The notes below the pieces were generated by a model. That model searched no databases. It was not told where the DNA came from and saw only the letters and a list, made by a program, of their open reading frames with translations. A program made the position numbers and the translations under genes. Positions 47,751-57,971 of a stretch of DNA of 64,000 nt are shown here, piece by piece. Each line of letters opens with the position of its first letter. Position 1 is the stretch's first letter. This stretch comes from Kuschelorhynchus macadamiae (lineage: Eukaryota > Arthropoda > Insecta > Coleoptera > Curculionidae): contig JAUTXW010000059.1 in the NCBI GenBank assembly GCA_030620095.1, positions 1,138,501-1,202,500 on the forward strand, in the 5' to 3' direction.

Positions 47751-47755
<5 letters not shown>
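45703..47755 (-). mobile_element. DD41D Tc1/mariner-type transposon, apparently complete
   Basis: The ends CAGTGTGTATCAGCC and GGCTGATACACACTA are flanked by TA dinucleotides. The inverted repeats are ~275 bp each (45703-45977 and 47481-47755) and nearly identical over their length. They include an internal ACAGGGTGTGTC block. The single gene between them is intact. The element sits in a (TA)n tract inside the ~215-bp tandem array, so it is younger than the array. Confidence 0.95.
46063..47139 (-). CDS. DD41D mariner-type transposase, intact
   Basis: A 358-residue protein from the ATG at 47139; the frame is open to 47217 but only with a non-ATG start. Residues ~1-115 contain two helix-turn-helix domains (TEMHKITILQMIGYGDN, then HISSRQAAAMFDISHSSI) that bind the inverted repeats. 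The catalytic triad is D154 (EHDECTF), D251 (FQQDGAPPHY) and D293 (SPDLTPLDLF). Between D251 and D293 lie 41 residues, which defines the DD41D group of the IS630-Tc1-mariner superfamily. Conserved flanking blocks are RYWSRENPHWI, GWAGIVRDHIIGP and NRWIGRRGSIEWPARS. No stop or frameshift is present, so it may encode an active enzyme. Confidence 0.95.
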   Translation of the reverse strand: MVHLTEMHKITILQMIGYGDNTRTQVEVARLFHEKFPNLPHISQGTISKIEKQFRELGHVRQIKKAAANSINDDTKLDIMLEFEENPHISSRQAAAMFDISHSSIIRTLKENKMHPYKVIPTQELMEDDYDRRTYFCEQMMAMLDNNVIQLEHDECTFTLHGHVNRQNCRYWSRENPHWISEEHTQYPEKVNGWAGIVRDHIIGPFFIDGNLNGDNYLALLQNNVVPTLTNLYPDPANPQVPANMIWFQQDGAPPHYQINVRQYLNGIFPNRWIGRRGSIEWPARSPDLTPLDLFLWGHIKNVVYKTKPLDLADLRRRITLAIRSVTPEMLNNVRRNFYLRLGICQDVRGEHIQQFLN

Positions 47756-47827
<72 letters not shown>

Positions 47828-47877
47828 TTTTGTTATTGCATTCTCAGGACACATATATAAATTCTATATCCTGCACA

Positions 47878-47928
<51 letters not shown>

Positions 47929-48039
47929 CCGTATTTTCAGTCTTCCTACTATGGTTTCGTATTTTCGTCATATTCCTTTACTACGTTGGCCCACACGTTA
48001 GGAAATATCTGAGGACCAACTGATAATGCAAGGCCCATT
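47756..48039. repeat. (TA)n tracts and a partial ~215-bp unit
   Basis: (TA)n at 47756-47825 and 47880-47925 surround a repeat of the tandem-array sequence (CTCAGGACACATATATAAAT), followed by array-like sequence to ~48000 (CTACGTTGGCCCACA). This is the right flank of the array after the DD41D insertion. Confidence 0.85.
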
Positions 48040-48689
48040 AGGTTACCTCGATGAGCAGCTATCAGGTGAGGGGGGCGCGAGGGTGAGGCGGGGATTGTGA
48101 CATCGCTTGGCGACCCGGTCTGACAAGGCGGCCAGTTTATCAGTGGCGGCTCGCCAGGGGACACGGGTGAAGCGCCGCTTCACTTATATTTGCTAATCAA
48201 TTTAATTAAAAATGAAAATATTTTTAAAATATTAAGCATTTTATAATCTATATTTTTATTATAATAATGCAGTATGTTTTATATAAATTCACATTATTTA
48301 CTTAATTATACCATTATTTTCTATCAAAACTAGTGCGTGCTTCAGGCTGCAGGCGCTTGTTCGTTTGTTATAGAATTAATGTAAATTAGTGCTCTCGGAT
48401 CATCGGAGGCGGAAGCAGATCAAATCGAAACTAACTTAAGATATAGGTACATAACTGTCTTTTAAGAAAAAAAAATATATTTAAAGTATAAAAGTATTAA
48501 AAAACGCTCCAAAGCTATAGATAATTAATATCAGAAAAATATTTAAAAAATAGCCATTTTGGGCGTGGCACTCGTGGATATTAGTGACAAAATGTGGATA
48601 CTAGTCAAATAAACCTAAAAATAAAAATACTGTTTATTGTAAATAGGTATTCACAATTAAAATTAATGAAAACCGTCTGCCTATAAAAT
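48040..48689. other. GC-rich DNA-transposon end, otherwise unidentified
   Basis: 48055-48180 is unusually GC-rich. At 48139 CAGTGGCGGCTCGCCAGG looks like a DNA-transposon terminus, followed by GTGAAGCGCCGCTTCA. A second GC-richer block lies at 48338-48420. No transposase frame and no matching right terminus were seen. Confidence 0.35.
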
Positions 48690-49860
48690 ATAAAACCAGG
48701 CTGGTTGCAAGAAGTTTTACTCAACAATATTTATTTGACTATAATAAAACATTTGCTTCAGTCGTTTGTATAACTACATTCAGGTTTTTACTGGCCTTTG
48801 GTAATCAATATAATTTGTTAGTTGATCATATGAACGTCAAAACGGCATTTTTAAATGGCGTATTAAATGAAGAAATCTATACGAAAATTCCGGAATGTTT
48901 ATAATTTATATAAAATTTTTTGTAAGATATAAAATTTACTATATGGCCTAAAGCAATCGTCTAATGTTGAAATTATGAAAGAATATAATTTTACAAATTC
49001 TCTTGTAGACTCCTGTTTCTATTATTTAGAAAAAGGTAATATCTATCATAATATTTATGTTGTTTTATATGTAAATAATATTTTAATATGCACAATGCAC
49101 AAAACTGTCATTAATAATTTTAAATTGCACCTATGAATACATTTTAAATGAGGTTTCTTTATTTTTGGGAATAAAATTACATTAGGCCATATTATTTACT
49201 TTCATTTGTAATACATGTAATACTACCTCCTTTCTGCCTAAATTAGACCTTGAAGCACTAAACAGTGACACAAAATTGCAATACCTCCTGTCGAAATTTA
49301 ATAGGATTCTTAATGTATGCAATGTTATGCACAAGTCCTGATTCATGTGTTTCGATCAATATATTATTAAGTAAAGTAAAAATAATCAGAACTTTAGAAA
49401 CGTTTAAAAAGAGTATTAAAATACATTTATGGGTCTCACTGATATTAAACTTACATATGAAAGTGGTAATTATTTGAATATATTAACTGGTTTTGGTGAC
49501 TTCGGTTGGGAAATGAGAGAAAACGTATAAGTGGGTATTTATTTATGACCTTGAATAATTGTACAATATCATGGAAACCTAAAAAACAAAATTTAGTAAC
49601 CGCATCCTCATCGGAAACTGAATATATGGCTCTTTACGAAGGTACAGAGGAAGCCATATTAAAATCGTTATTAACTAGTATTATTATAAATATTATAAAT
49701 CTCATTCTTATATTCGAGGATAATAATAATATTTCGATTGATAATAATCCACTGAATCATAAAAGATCAGAACATATTGACATTAAATATAATTTTCAAA
49801 AGAACAAATAGCACAAAATAATTTTGCGCTTGAATATATCTACCTATCTACCGCAAAGTT
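48690..49860 (+). pseudogene. Copia reverse transcriptase and RNase H remnant
   Basis: The frame reads KTRLVARSFTQQYLFDYNKT, then VDHMNVKTAFLNGVLNEEIY (48700-48895), the copia RT N-terminal block. After a stop comes YGLKQSS and a mutated catalytic box YVNNILI where YVDDILI is expected (~49070). RNase H is readable at 49530-49810 (GYLFMTLNNCTISWKPKKQN, ASSSETEYMALYEGTEEA, HKRSEHIDIKY). The two catalytic Asp to Asn changes and multiple stops show the element is dead. Confidence 0.85.
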
Positions 49861-49952
49861 CGGGAGGATTAGATTTAAGCTTGGATTAAAGAAATAGAAA
49901 TAATATTGCTGACTTTTGTAATACCCCTTTACTTATTTTTGTAATTTATGTA

Positions 49953-50278
49953 CAGGGTGTCCCAAATTCGAAGGTGACCATTGGGATCTTGGAAACCGTA
50001 AGAGATACGAAAAAGTTTAAATTATGGCAAAGTTGCGTATTTTGGTGCTCAATAAAATGCCGTTTTAAATAAATTAAATAAAGTCAGCAGAAAATAAATA
50101 AAAAAATTTGAACTTTCGGTTTTTTTCGGTTATCTCCGAAATTAGTCGGAATTTTTTCAATTTCCAAACGGCATTTTATTGAGCACCAAAATACGCAACT
50201 TTGCCATAATTTAAACTTTTTCGTATCTCTTACGGTTTCCAAGATCCCAATGGTCACCTTCGAATTTGGGACACCCCG
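49953..50278. mobile_element. 326-bp MITE with ~113-bp terminal inverted repeats
   Basis: CAGGGTGTCCCAAATTCGAA at the left matches TTCGAATTTGGGACACCCCG at the right, with TA on both sides (49951-49952 and 50279-50280). The arms 49953-50065 and 50166-50278 are almost perfect complements. There is no coding capacity. It is inserted between copia RNase H and the right LTR. Confidence 0.95.
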
Positions 50279-50302
50279 TACATCTTTTATCTCGTTATAT
50301 TT

Positions 50303-50473
50303 TTGAGTGGGAGTGTTAAGAATAATATAATTAAGTCAAGTTAAAAATGTAACTCTATTCGATACCAACCTATAATCTATCTGGTTAAAGAATATTAGTA
50401 TATTTAACATATCTTATGATTTATGATGAAAAAGTAAACATATGACTCAACTCTTTGAGACCGATGATATATC
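50303..50473 (+). repeat. Copia polypurine tract and right LTR fragment
   Basis: GAGTGGGAG precedes TGTTAAGAATAATATAATTA at 50314, a typical copia PPT/LTR boundary. Similarity to the left LTR continues to 50473, where a TA-bounded mariner-like element starts. Confidence 0.7.
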
Positions 50474-50725
50474 TACAGTGTGTAATTTAATTGATGGCTG
50501 AAAATGAAGGATAGATTTCTTTGCTTATTTAAGAAAGAAAAGTCCATATGAACATACGTCCTAAACCTCTCAAATTTTGAGCTACAGGGTGTTAAAGTTT
50601 TAAGAAAAAATTCGTTTTCTTATCATAACTTTAATACTGCTCTTAGTATTTTCATAAAATTTGGCACGCGTCTACTAAGTACCAATAAGCATTTTTTGAT
50701 GTAGAAGATTTTTTGATACTTTTAC

Positions 50726-50784
50726 CAGTGGCGTCCGTACAGAATGTAGATTGGAGATTTTTTTTAAAGTACGGTACGCCACTG
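50726..50784. repeat. 59-bp hairpin with CAGTGGCGT ends
   Basis: CAGTGGCGTCCGTAC at 50726 and GTACGGTACGCCACTG ending at 50784 form a near-perfect hairpin. The same terminal 10-mer frames the 74-bp inserts in both LTRs of the errantivirus-like element. Confidence 0.75.
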
Positions 50785-51084
50785 CTTTTTCCGGAATTAA
50801 AAATTATTTTTGAAATCCTCATTTATTTGGCGACAAATTTAATTTCTTAACTTTTTTTCGTCCGACGCACTGTTTTCGCGTAAAAAAATAAAAATTGTTT
50901 TCATGCATTTGTGGTATAATAAAATTATTTTAAACTAGTAGGCGGGTGCCCTATTTTGTTTCTAAAATAATGACATTTGATCAATTACGTTTCTGTGTTA
51001 TTTTAATAAGTATTCATAAAAAGTTACAGTTTTTTACAATGTGAACATTTCTTTAATCAATAATAAAAAGAAAATAAGTAAACT

Positions 51085-51593
51085 ATGTTAAGATTTACAA
51101 ATTCCGAGTTAGCAGATATGCATTTCACCTACGGACTTGCTGACGGGAATGCGTTTATGGCTAGGCCGATATATCAAGAGCGGTATCCAAATCGTATCAT
51201 TCCCGTTTGTTTTCAGGAATACACAGAAGACTACATGAAACTGGGAGTCTTAGCACTGACAATAGTTCCAAAGGGGCACATCGCACGGTGAGAACACCAG
51301 AATTAGAAGAAGCTGTTTTGAACACAATTGGGGAACATCCAGAAACAAGTACTAGGAAAATTGCGGTAATGCTAAATGTTTCCCATTTTCTTATTTGGAA
51401 AATACTTGTTGACAATTTACTATACCCATATCATATTCAAAGGGTTCAAGCACTACTGCCGCGTGATTTTCCATTGCGTTTAAATTTCTGCCGATGGTCT
51501 TTAGAAAAACTTGCTGGAAATCCTTTATTTGAAAACAAAATAGTCTTTACTAATGAAGCTAATTTTTCCCGCATTTCAAATGTCTATAACTAA
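51085..51593 (+). pseudogene. Mariner-like transposase, N-terminal half, frameshifted
   Basis: The first frame (51085-51225) reads ELADMHFTYGLADGNAFMAR, then IYQERYPNRIIP; the second frame (51225-51593) reads RRLHETGSLSTDNSS, RTPELEEAVLNTI and STRKIAVMLNVSHFLIWKIL. It ends around the first catalytic region (FTNEANFS, with Asp replaced by Asn). This is the HTH half of the family also seen at 7135 and 58300. A frameshift near 51225 and loss of the C-terminal half make it inactive. Confidence 0.8.
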
Positions 51594-51600
51594 CAGAAAT

Positions 51601-51886
51601 AAAATGTGTTACAAATATTAATAACATGACACTGAAAGCTATATAGTGGAATTATACACTATAAAGTTACATGGTAAATTCGACAGCTCATTCTAAAAAA
51701 GTTTGCAAAAAACAGGGGCAAGTTCTTTACTCTGCATATAAAGTCTTAATACATCATTAACACTTGCACGCATCACTGATTTTTAACATTAATTTCAAAT
51801 GCATATATTTTTGTTATTATTCAGCCGATTTTAACAAACTTTTTTCTAACGATAGGTCAGTCCTTCTACTTTCTGAAGTCCTAGGT
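51601..51886. other. No recognisable gene
   Basis: Spacer between the truncated mariner-like element and an inverted repeat. The short ORF at 51764-51946 has no domain. Confidence 0.4.
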
Positions 51887-52253
51887 AGAGTTGAAAATTT
51901 TTTGTTGTATTGTACCGGGAAAACTAAAAATTACGTGAGTATGTAAATAAACCAAAATTTAATGACTGCCAAAAAGAGGCGGAGCATGCAGATTTAATTT
52001 ATGAGTGAATAAAAAGATATACATTTTAAATCATAACTTAAAAATATGGTTAATTAAAAATAGACTTATCCATTGAATACCTAGAGATGTACTCCTAATT
52101 TTAATTTCCTTGAACAGTGTTGCCAACTTCAATTATTAACAAGATTATTTATTTTTATTTTTTATTTGTATGCCTTGACATACACAGTATATCAAAGATA
52201 ATTTTTAAAATTACTGTATGCCATCGCAAGTTTTGACACATGGAGTCCTAATA

Positions 52254-53584
52254 CAGGGTAGATGAAATTCTATAAGGTTCAAATCGTTTATTTTACAGGA
52301 CTTTACTTTTACTGAGGCCACAGCTACAAATTTTTTCAAAGATGTTGTCCATAAAAAAAACACTAATAAACAGTTAATATAAATGAGTTTTTATTACCAA
52401 ACATACAAAATAAATTATACAAAAGCGACAAAAAGGCGACAAAAAAAGATTAAAAAAGAAATACGAAAAAATAAAACGACAACGTAACACAAAACTTAAT
52501 AGTCTGTTGACCCCCACCAGCTCTAATGCATTGCTCAATTCTTCTTGGCATGCTTCAATTAGGTTGTTGATATGGTGGTGTGGAATTACATTCTATTCCT
52601 TCACAGCGGTTTTAATAAGGTTGGGAAAATCTGAAAAAACTTAATTTTTTGTCCTTACATGCCTTTCCAATATATCCCAAGCATTTTCGATTGGATTTAA
52701 GTCCGGCGACCGCGGAGCCCAGTCTAAACTTAATATTCCTTCTACTTCTTTATATTCGATCACTGCTCTTGTCCTATGTGGGGTAGCATTATCATCCATG
52801 AATAAAAAGTTTGGACCTACAGCACCCCGCCACATGCGAACAACCGGGTCCAGGATGTGTTCTATGTAAATTTGACTAGTCATCGTTCTGGGTATAGATA
52901 TCAAAGGCGTTTTATTATTCTATTATTCCACATTATCCCACCCCAAAACATAGATGTACCGCCTTGATATCGTAGCACATCTCTATAGTTGGCAGCCCTA
53001 CTTCGTCGGTCATCGTACATTAAACTAATTCTGGTAGCAACGGAAAACATTACATTTTTCCATTGATTCATGTTCCAATGGCGGTGTTCTACACCAAACA
53101 CGGCCTATTTCATGTAGCCGTCTTCGAATTGTTTGAGTTGATACCTCAATGTGATGTTCTGCCCGAATTTGTTCCTTTATAACTGTTAATGTTGGATTCC
53201 TTCTTGCCGGTATTCTAATAAAACGATCTTGATTTGCTGTGGTCTTGCAATTTCGATGCCTTCGAAGTCTATTTTCAATTGAATCAGTCTCAATATACCT
53301 GGAATAAATTCGAGAGACATTACTCTGCTTAACCCCTATTATTTTCGGCCACATTCCTCGGACTTCTACCGCTCTCCACTAAACCTATGATATGACCTCG
53401 GTTTAAAGCAGAAATTCTTGGCATTTTTAATTTTTTGTAGTTAAGTTGACAAGTCAAAGAATTCACCTTACAGGTCGATTGGGTTGTTTATTGTTATACG
53501 AGTAGTTGTTTATTGACTTTGCAAAGCTAATTTCATTCGAAATCCGTGTGGGCAAATTTGGACCTCAGCATTTCATCCTCCCTG
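52254..53584 (-). mobile_element. Tc1-like DD34E transposon, 1331 bp
   Basis: The ends are CAGGGTAGATGAAATTCT and AGCATTTCATCCTCCCTG, each flanked by TA (52252-52253 and 53585-53586). Terminal inverted repeats are about 30 bp. One broken transposase gene lies between them. Confidence 0.9.
52641..53424 (-). pseudogene. Tc1-like DD34E transposase, frameshifted
   Basis: From the ATG at 53424 the N-terminus reads ISALNRGHIIGLVESGRSPR (HTH 1). A frameshift near 53335 leads into VKQSNVSRIYSRYIET and a second HTH region with QTIRRRLHEIG. A further shift near 53075 gives HRHWNMNQWKNVMFS, an area where the first catalytic Asp is not preserved as expected, and then GGTSMFWGGIMWNN. The last piece (52904-52641) contains FMDDNATPHRTRAVIE and PRSPDLNPIENAWDIL, with 34 residues between Asp and Glu: DD34E. 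At least two frameshifts inactivate it. Confidence 0.85.
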
Positions 53585-53806
53585 TATTAAAACTGCAAAT
53601 GTTTATCCATTGTGGTGGTATGCAGGGGTTCTGAAATCAGGTCTTTTTTACTTGACACCTATGTCAAGTAATACGTATCCCCAGCATATGAAAAAATTAA
53701 ATCTGCATGCCCGTCTCTTTTTGGCAGTCATATTAAATTTTGGTTTATTTACAAGCTCACGTAACTTTCAGTTTTCCCGGTACAATACAACAAAATTCTC
53801 AACTCT

Positions 53807-56800
53807 GTCATAAAACTTAAATTATAAAAATCACATGTTCATTAATTAACTTATCTAAAAAAGCCAAAGTTAGACTAGAAATATAATCATCCAAGAGACA
53901 AATACATATATTTCATAGTCCTCGTATATTTACTAAGCAAAATTTTAATTAATAGAGAGCCCTAAAGAATTTTATTACTGTTGTCCGTTCCTCATATCCC
54001 TTTTAAATTTAATTTATTACCCATTTAGGGTGCAAAATAAATACATTATTACAAATCATTTCTTATGACCCTAATCTCTTTATATCTGTAATTTTCTTTT
54101 TTTATTTCACTTCACATCATTACTGGAAGGTATTCAATTCCTTTCAGTTATTTTGAATCTCATTGCTCGTTAGGGTTTAAAGGTATGTTGTAAAGCTGCA
54201 TTTAATGAGTGCATCATATAAAAGTGGCTTGAATTAATTTGCTGTATATTTCGGTATGGAGTTTGCTTATTTAGCTTTATTGCTGCTGTTTTTGCTTTAA
54301 TGCGGTATAGGATTACTTCAGAATATCTGTCAAAGGCGTATTGTATATGAATTAGATTATTTATTTGAGATGCCCATTTAAAGAATTATTATTAAGTATG
54401 TTTACGTTTTAAAGCCGGTGATGATCAAATAAATCTTTTTTCTGCTACAAAAAAAAACCCTTTATATAATGTACCGGATGACAGTAAACAAATGGGATAC
54501 TCTGTTATTTCTCTACCTTTGAATAAAGGATTTTGAGATTGGGGATATTTAATTAAAGTCATGGACACACATTTTTAAATTTTCTTAGAAAATACTTATA
54601 AAACCACAAACGCTCTCTTGTTAAAAACAAGGGTTCTTATGTCAACACTTTTAGGTCTATTATCGCCATTTTTAACAGAAATACGCTTGTGATAAGTCGT
54701 TGGAAAGCAATAGTAACCTAGAATTAAATTAAGAAATAAAAAAACCTAAGATTGTATTTAAAAACTAATCGTATTTCCATTTTACTTTAAACATAATATA
54801 ATTATATCATTAAAGAAGTAGATGGACTATGCCAACAATGGATTTTGTACAGACTGTATAAATCGACTAGTATTATGCGCCTGCCAACTAATTTATTGCA
54901 ATTTTTGTTTAAGAAGCTAGAGTATAAAATATTTTTCACTGTTTACACTTTCCGAAATTAGCTTTTAGTTATCTATCTGCTAACATCAATTTCTACTAGT
55001 CAAAACTGTGGTAAAAATTTAACTTTAATTTAAAGTAATATGTATATATATATATAATATATATAGTGCTTGTAGGTAACGGCCCTATACTACCAATACT
55101 ATAAAGAAATAACGGGGACTCGGCCAAAAAGTCTATAGTACATTTATTTTATAATAGTCCTTAAGAACTTACCAATACATGCGAAAGGCGGCCAGTCATC
55201 TTTCCCAAGAGCTGAAGGTTGCAGGTTCTCGGGTACACCTTTAGAAATTAAAAGGGGCACCACCTAATTGACTGTGACTCAATTAGGAAGAAATCTATAT
55301 CGATATATAAATGCTGACAAAATAAGGATTTGGAGGGCTTTTCAATAAAACACTGTATAAAGTGCAGACTGTCAAATTTTAATGATCACCTTTGTTCTTT
55401 TTGTTTTTTTAAGAGTTGTTTTATAAAATAATTTTTGAAATGTCAAAATTAGTTTACATTTTACAATTTAATTGACCTTGAGAAATAAATATATCAAGAA
55501 AATGCAAAACAATATATATATAAAATATATCAAATATGTGAAATCTGAAAGAACGTTATTACCATTATGTGATCAACTTGTGAACGTCTGGCGAAATGTT
55601 ATGACGCAATTATGTAAATATGAAAAGTAAATTAAATTGTATAGCGCACAGGGATGTCAAAAATTTATGAATTTTCTTTTACCACACTGCCGCAAGGAAA
55701 AAAGTTATAAAAATATAAAATATTTCGCCAAGTCTGTTTTACAAAAAATAGGTTACTTACTTCCTTTCTGCTATCTTACGTAAAATTTATAAATATAAAA
55801 TTAAAAATTAATTCCTCGTAGTCTTACAGGAAGGAACTCCAAAACCATTGTAGAACTCTTGGTTTATGTACCCCAAAAATTACACCATAAACTTGAAACT
55901 ATATCCCAAAACCATATCTTGAATTGTAAACCTGAAACCCTACAAACGATTGTTTGTTTTAAAATAAAATCGACACGGAATGTTAAAAAACAAGTTATTT
56001 ACAACAAAACTCTTCAGAGACATTGCCTTATCTCTAGTCATCTAGAAGGCTCCTTCGACGTCAACGGTCACCAACAAAACGAATTTCCAGGCTGTAGAAA
56101 GGCTTCTCGAGGAAACGACAACCAAAACAAAGTTCAGGACTCCATTCTGTTTATAAAAGATAATTGCGAATTAGCTCACAGCAGGAAACTAATTTGAAAA
56201 CCGACTTACCACGTGGTTGAACAAATGTGGAACCAAACAAAAAACGGGCCACAATTTAGGGCCAGACGATGTTCAGAAATAGGCCTTAGGCTTTCAACGG
56301 CACTGCACTTTAAAAGAAATTACTTAGGCATACTTTCAGTACTTTTAAAAAAGGTTGGTCCAATAAGGCACTTTTATAAAGCCGGACATATGTTGCACCT
56401 CCAAGGAGAGCCAATAGAAAGGGGCGAGAGAATCAACTCGAGAAAATTCGAATAAGTTTGACATTCTCCTCCACCATTCTTCCTTACTTCAGAAGGAACT
56501 TATCCCAACTTAACACCATAAAATAAAATTATAATTACAGTGGAGTTCACTGCTGGCGCCACTAGTATAAGGGAGTAAGAACCCGATAATATTCGGTGTC
56601 CGAATAGAGTTGGCGAGTTGTCCTTGAGCAGAACCGAAATCATAACTGAAATGAAAAAAAAAACAGACATTGTCAAAGTTGGCTGGATGCCGAAAAATAA
56701 GAAACCAATGACACCATAGTGACAGAAGAGAAAGGCAGGTAAATTCCAAATATTTGTAAACAAAAGCAAAATTCTTTTGTCTTATTTTAGAAAAGTTTAA

Positions 56801-57971
56801 AAATACTTTACAAAATGTAATGAATTATGAATAAAACCAATAGAGGGTATGTAAGATGCAATCTACATAAACGTCTTCATATTTTAAAGGTTATATTTAA
56901 CTGCAAAGTTATAATGTTCAATTTTGTTTCTGATTACTAATTGGCTTAAAGTAATGAAAAACCATTAGCAAAATGTTCAATAAACATTCCATATAAAGCA
57001 AACATAAAGAAAAGCAGCTTGGATAAATGACAACAAAAAACTATGTAAACTGAAACTGTCTACTAGTTCAAATGTTCGCAAAGTGTTGAATTGATATTTT
57101 ACAAGAAAGAATAGAGTAAATATCTTTATCATAATTCTTGTGAGTGAAATGGACCCAAAGAAGAAACCCAGAAAAACAACAAACAAAAAAAAAATGTTAT
57201 TTTCATTAATAAAGAAGGCCAGTATCTTAATAACTAAAACTGATTATATATTCAAAATATGTCACTTTCAATAGTATCTTTCTATTAATATAGATTCTAT
57301 TAACTTTCCTTTATGAAGTGAATGATACGTAAATTTGAAAAAATCCAACTCGTAGAGTTATTCGAATGGATGGTGACGGAACACTGTGTGAAAATAAATA
57401 ACTATATAACTAGCCAAATTTTATAATTACCTCAGTGTTACTATAAATTAAATAATTATACATAAATTTGAAAATTGAAAAGAAATAAATAAGGCAAATT
57501 TAAAAAAAAAAGCGAGGGAATCAGAAAAATATCGCAGCTACACAACCTGAGAGAGAGGTTTGATACGCCTAGAAATTTTTTTTTAAAACAGCAACATTTA
57601 AACAAAAGCTATGATGATTGTTGATCTCCATTGCGGAGGTGAGAGCAAGATTAGTATGGAAACTGTCTACACAAACCTGCGGAAAAAAGCTGTTTGAACC
57701 TAAAATTAAAGAGTTAATTTTATGCGAACTTTCATCTTTATACACTTCCTATATTTTGCTACACATTTTTACTGTTTCTTTATTGATTGGATTAAACATC
57801 TACTTACCCCTCGTAGCCTTGTTTACTCACCTACGAAAACGAAGCGGCAGTTTCAAGAAACCTAAAAAATAAAAAAAAATTAATTCTTTGATCACTTTTA
57901 AGAATAGGGGTGAAGTATTGAAAAGGTTTATAAAATATATTTAATATCCAGGCTAACATATTATTATTATA
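53807..57971. other. Long stretch without a recognised gene
   Basis: The 112- and 80-codon ORFs at 55859-56197 and 56213-56455 are adjacent on the plus strand, in a less AT-rich island, and could be a relic of one reading frame. I recognise no domain; a HLEGSFD string weakly recalls an RT motif. 55080-55300 is also somewhat GC-richer. Two overlapping minus-strand ORFs at 56500-56770 have no known domain. The rest is AT-rich and stop-filled. Confidence 0.35.

Larger units (their letters stand above)
42859..50473 (+). mobile_element. Degraded copia element, split by later insertions
   Basis: Gag/protease remnants (43250-44440) and RT/RNase H remnants (48690-49810) are in the same orientation and canonical copia order, between two diverged LTR fragments (42859- and 50314-50473). 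Integrase is missing. Insertions inside are the tandem hammerhead array with the DD41D transposon (about 44.9-48.0 kb) and a 326-bp MITE (49953-50278). The right LTR is interrupted at 50474 by a mariner-like element. Confidence 0.75.
50474..51600 (+). mobile_element. Mariner-like element, left end and 5' half only
   Basis: Starts at TA then CAGTGTGTAATTTAATTG (50474-). A long non-coding terminal region includes GCTACAGGGTGTTAAAG at ~50582, followed by the transposase N-terminal half. It is cut off near 51600; no right terminus was found. Confidence 0.65.
51887..53806. repeat. ~115-bp inverted repeats enclosing a Tc1-like element
   Basis: 51887-52000 and 53692-53806 are inverted complements with a few differences (for example TTTTTGGCAGTCA and TTTTCCCGGTACAATACAAC on the right arm). 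They look like arms of an older foldback or MITE-type element; the Tc1-like transposon lies between them. Confidence 0.75.

Noticed and set aside
55859..56455. Two adjacent plus-strand ORFs as a gene or RT remnant
   Set aside because: Only a weak HLEGSFD resemblance to an RT motif; no other block in the expected order, so no family is claimed.
57618..57872. 84-codon ORF with a hydrophobic stretch
   Set aside because: Short, no conserved motif, composition like surrounding AT-rich DNA.
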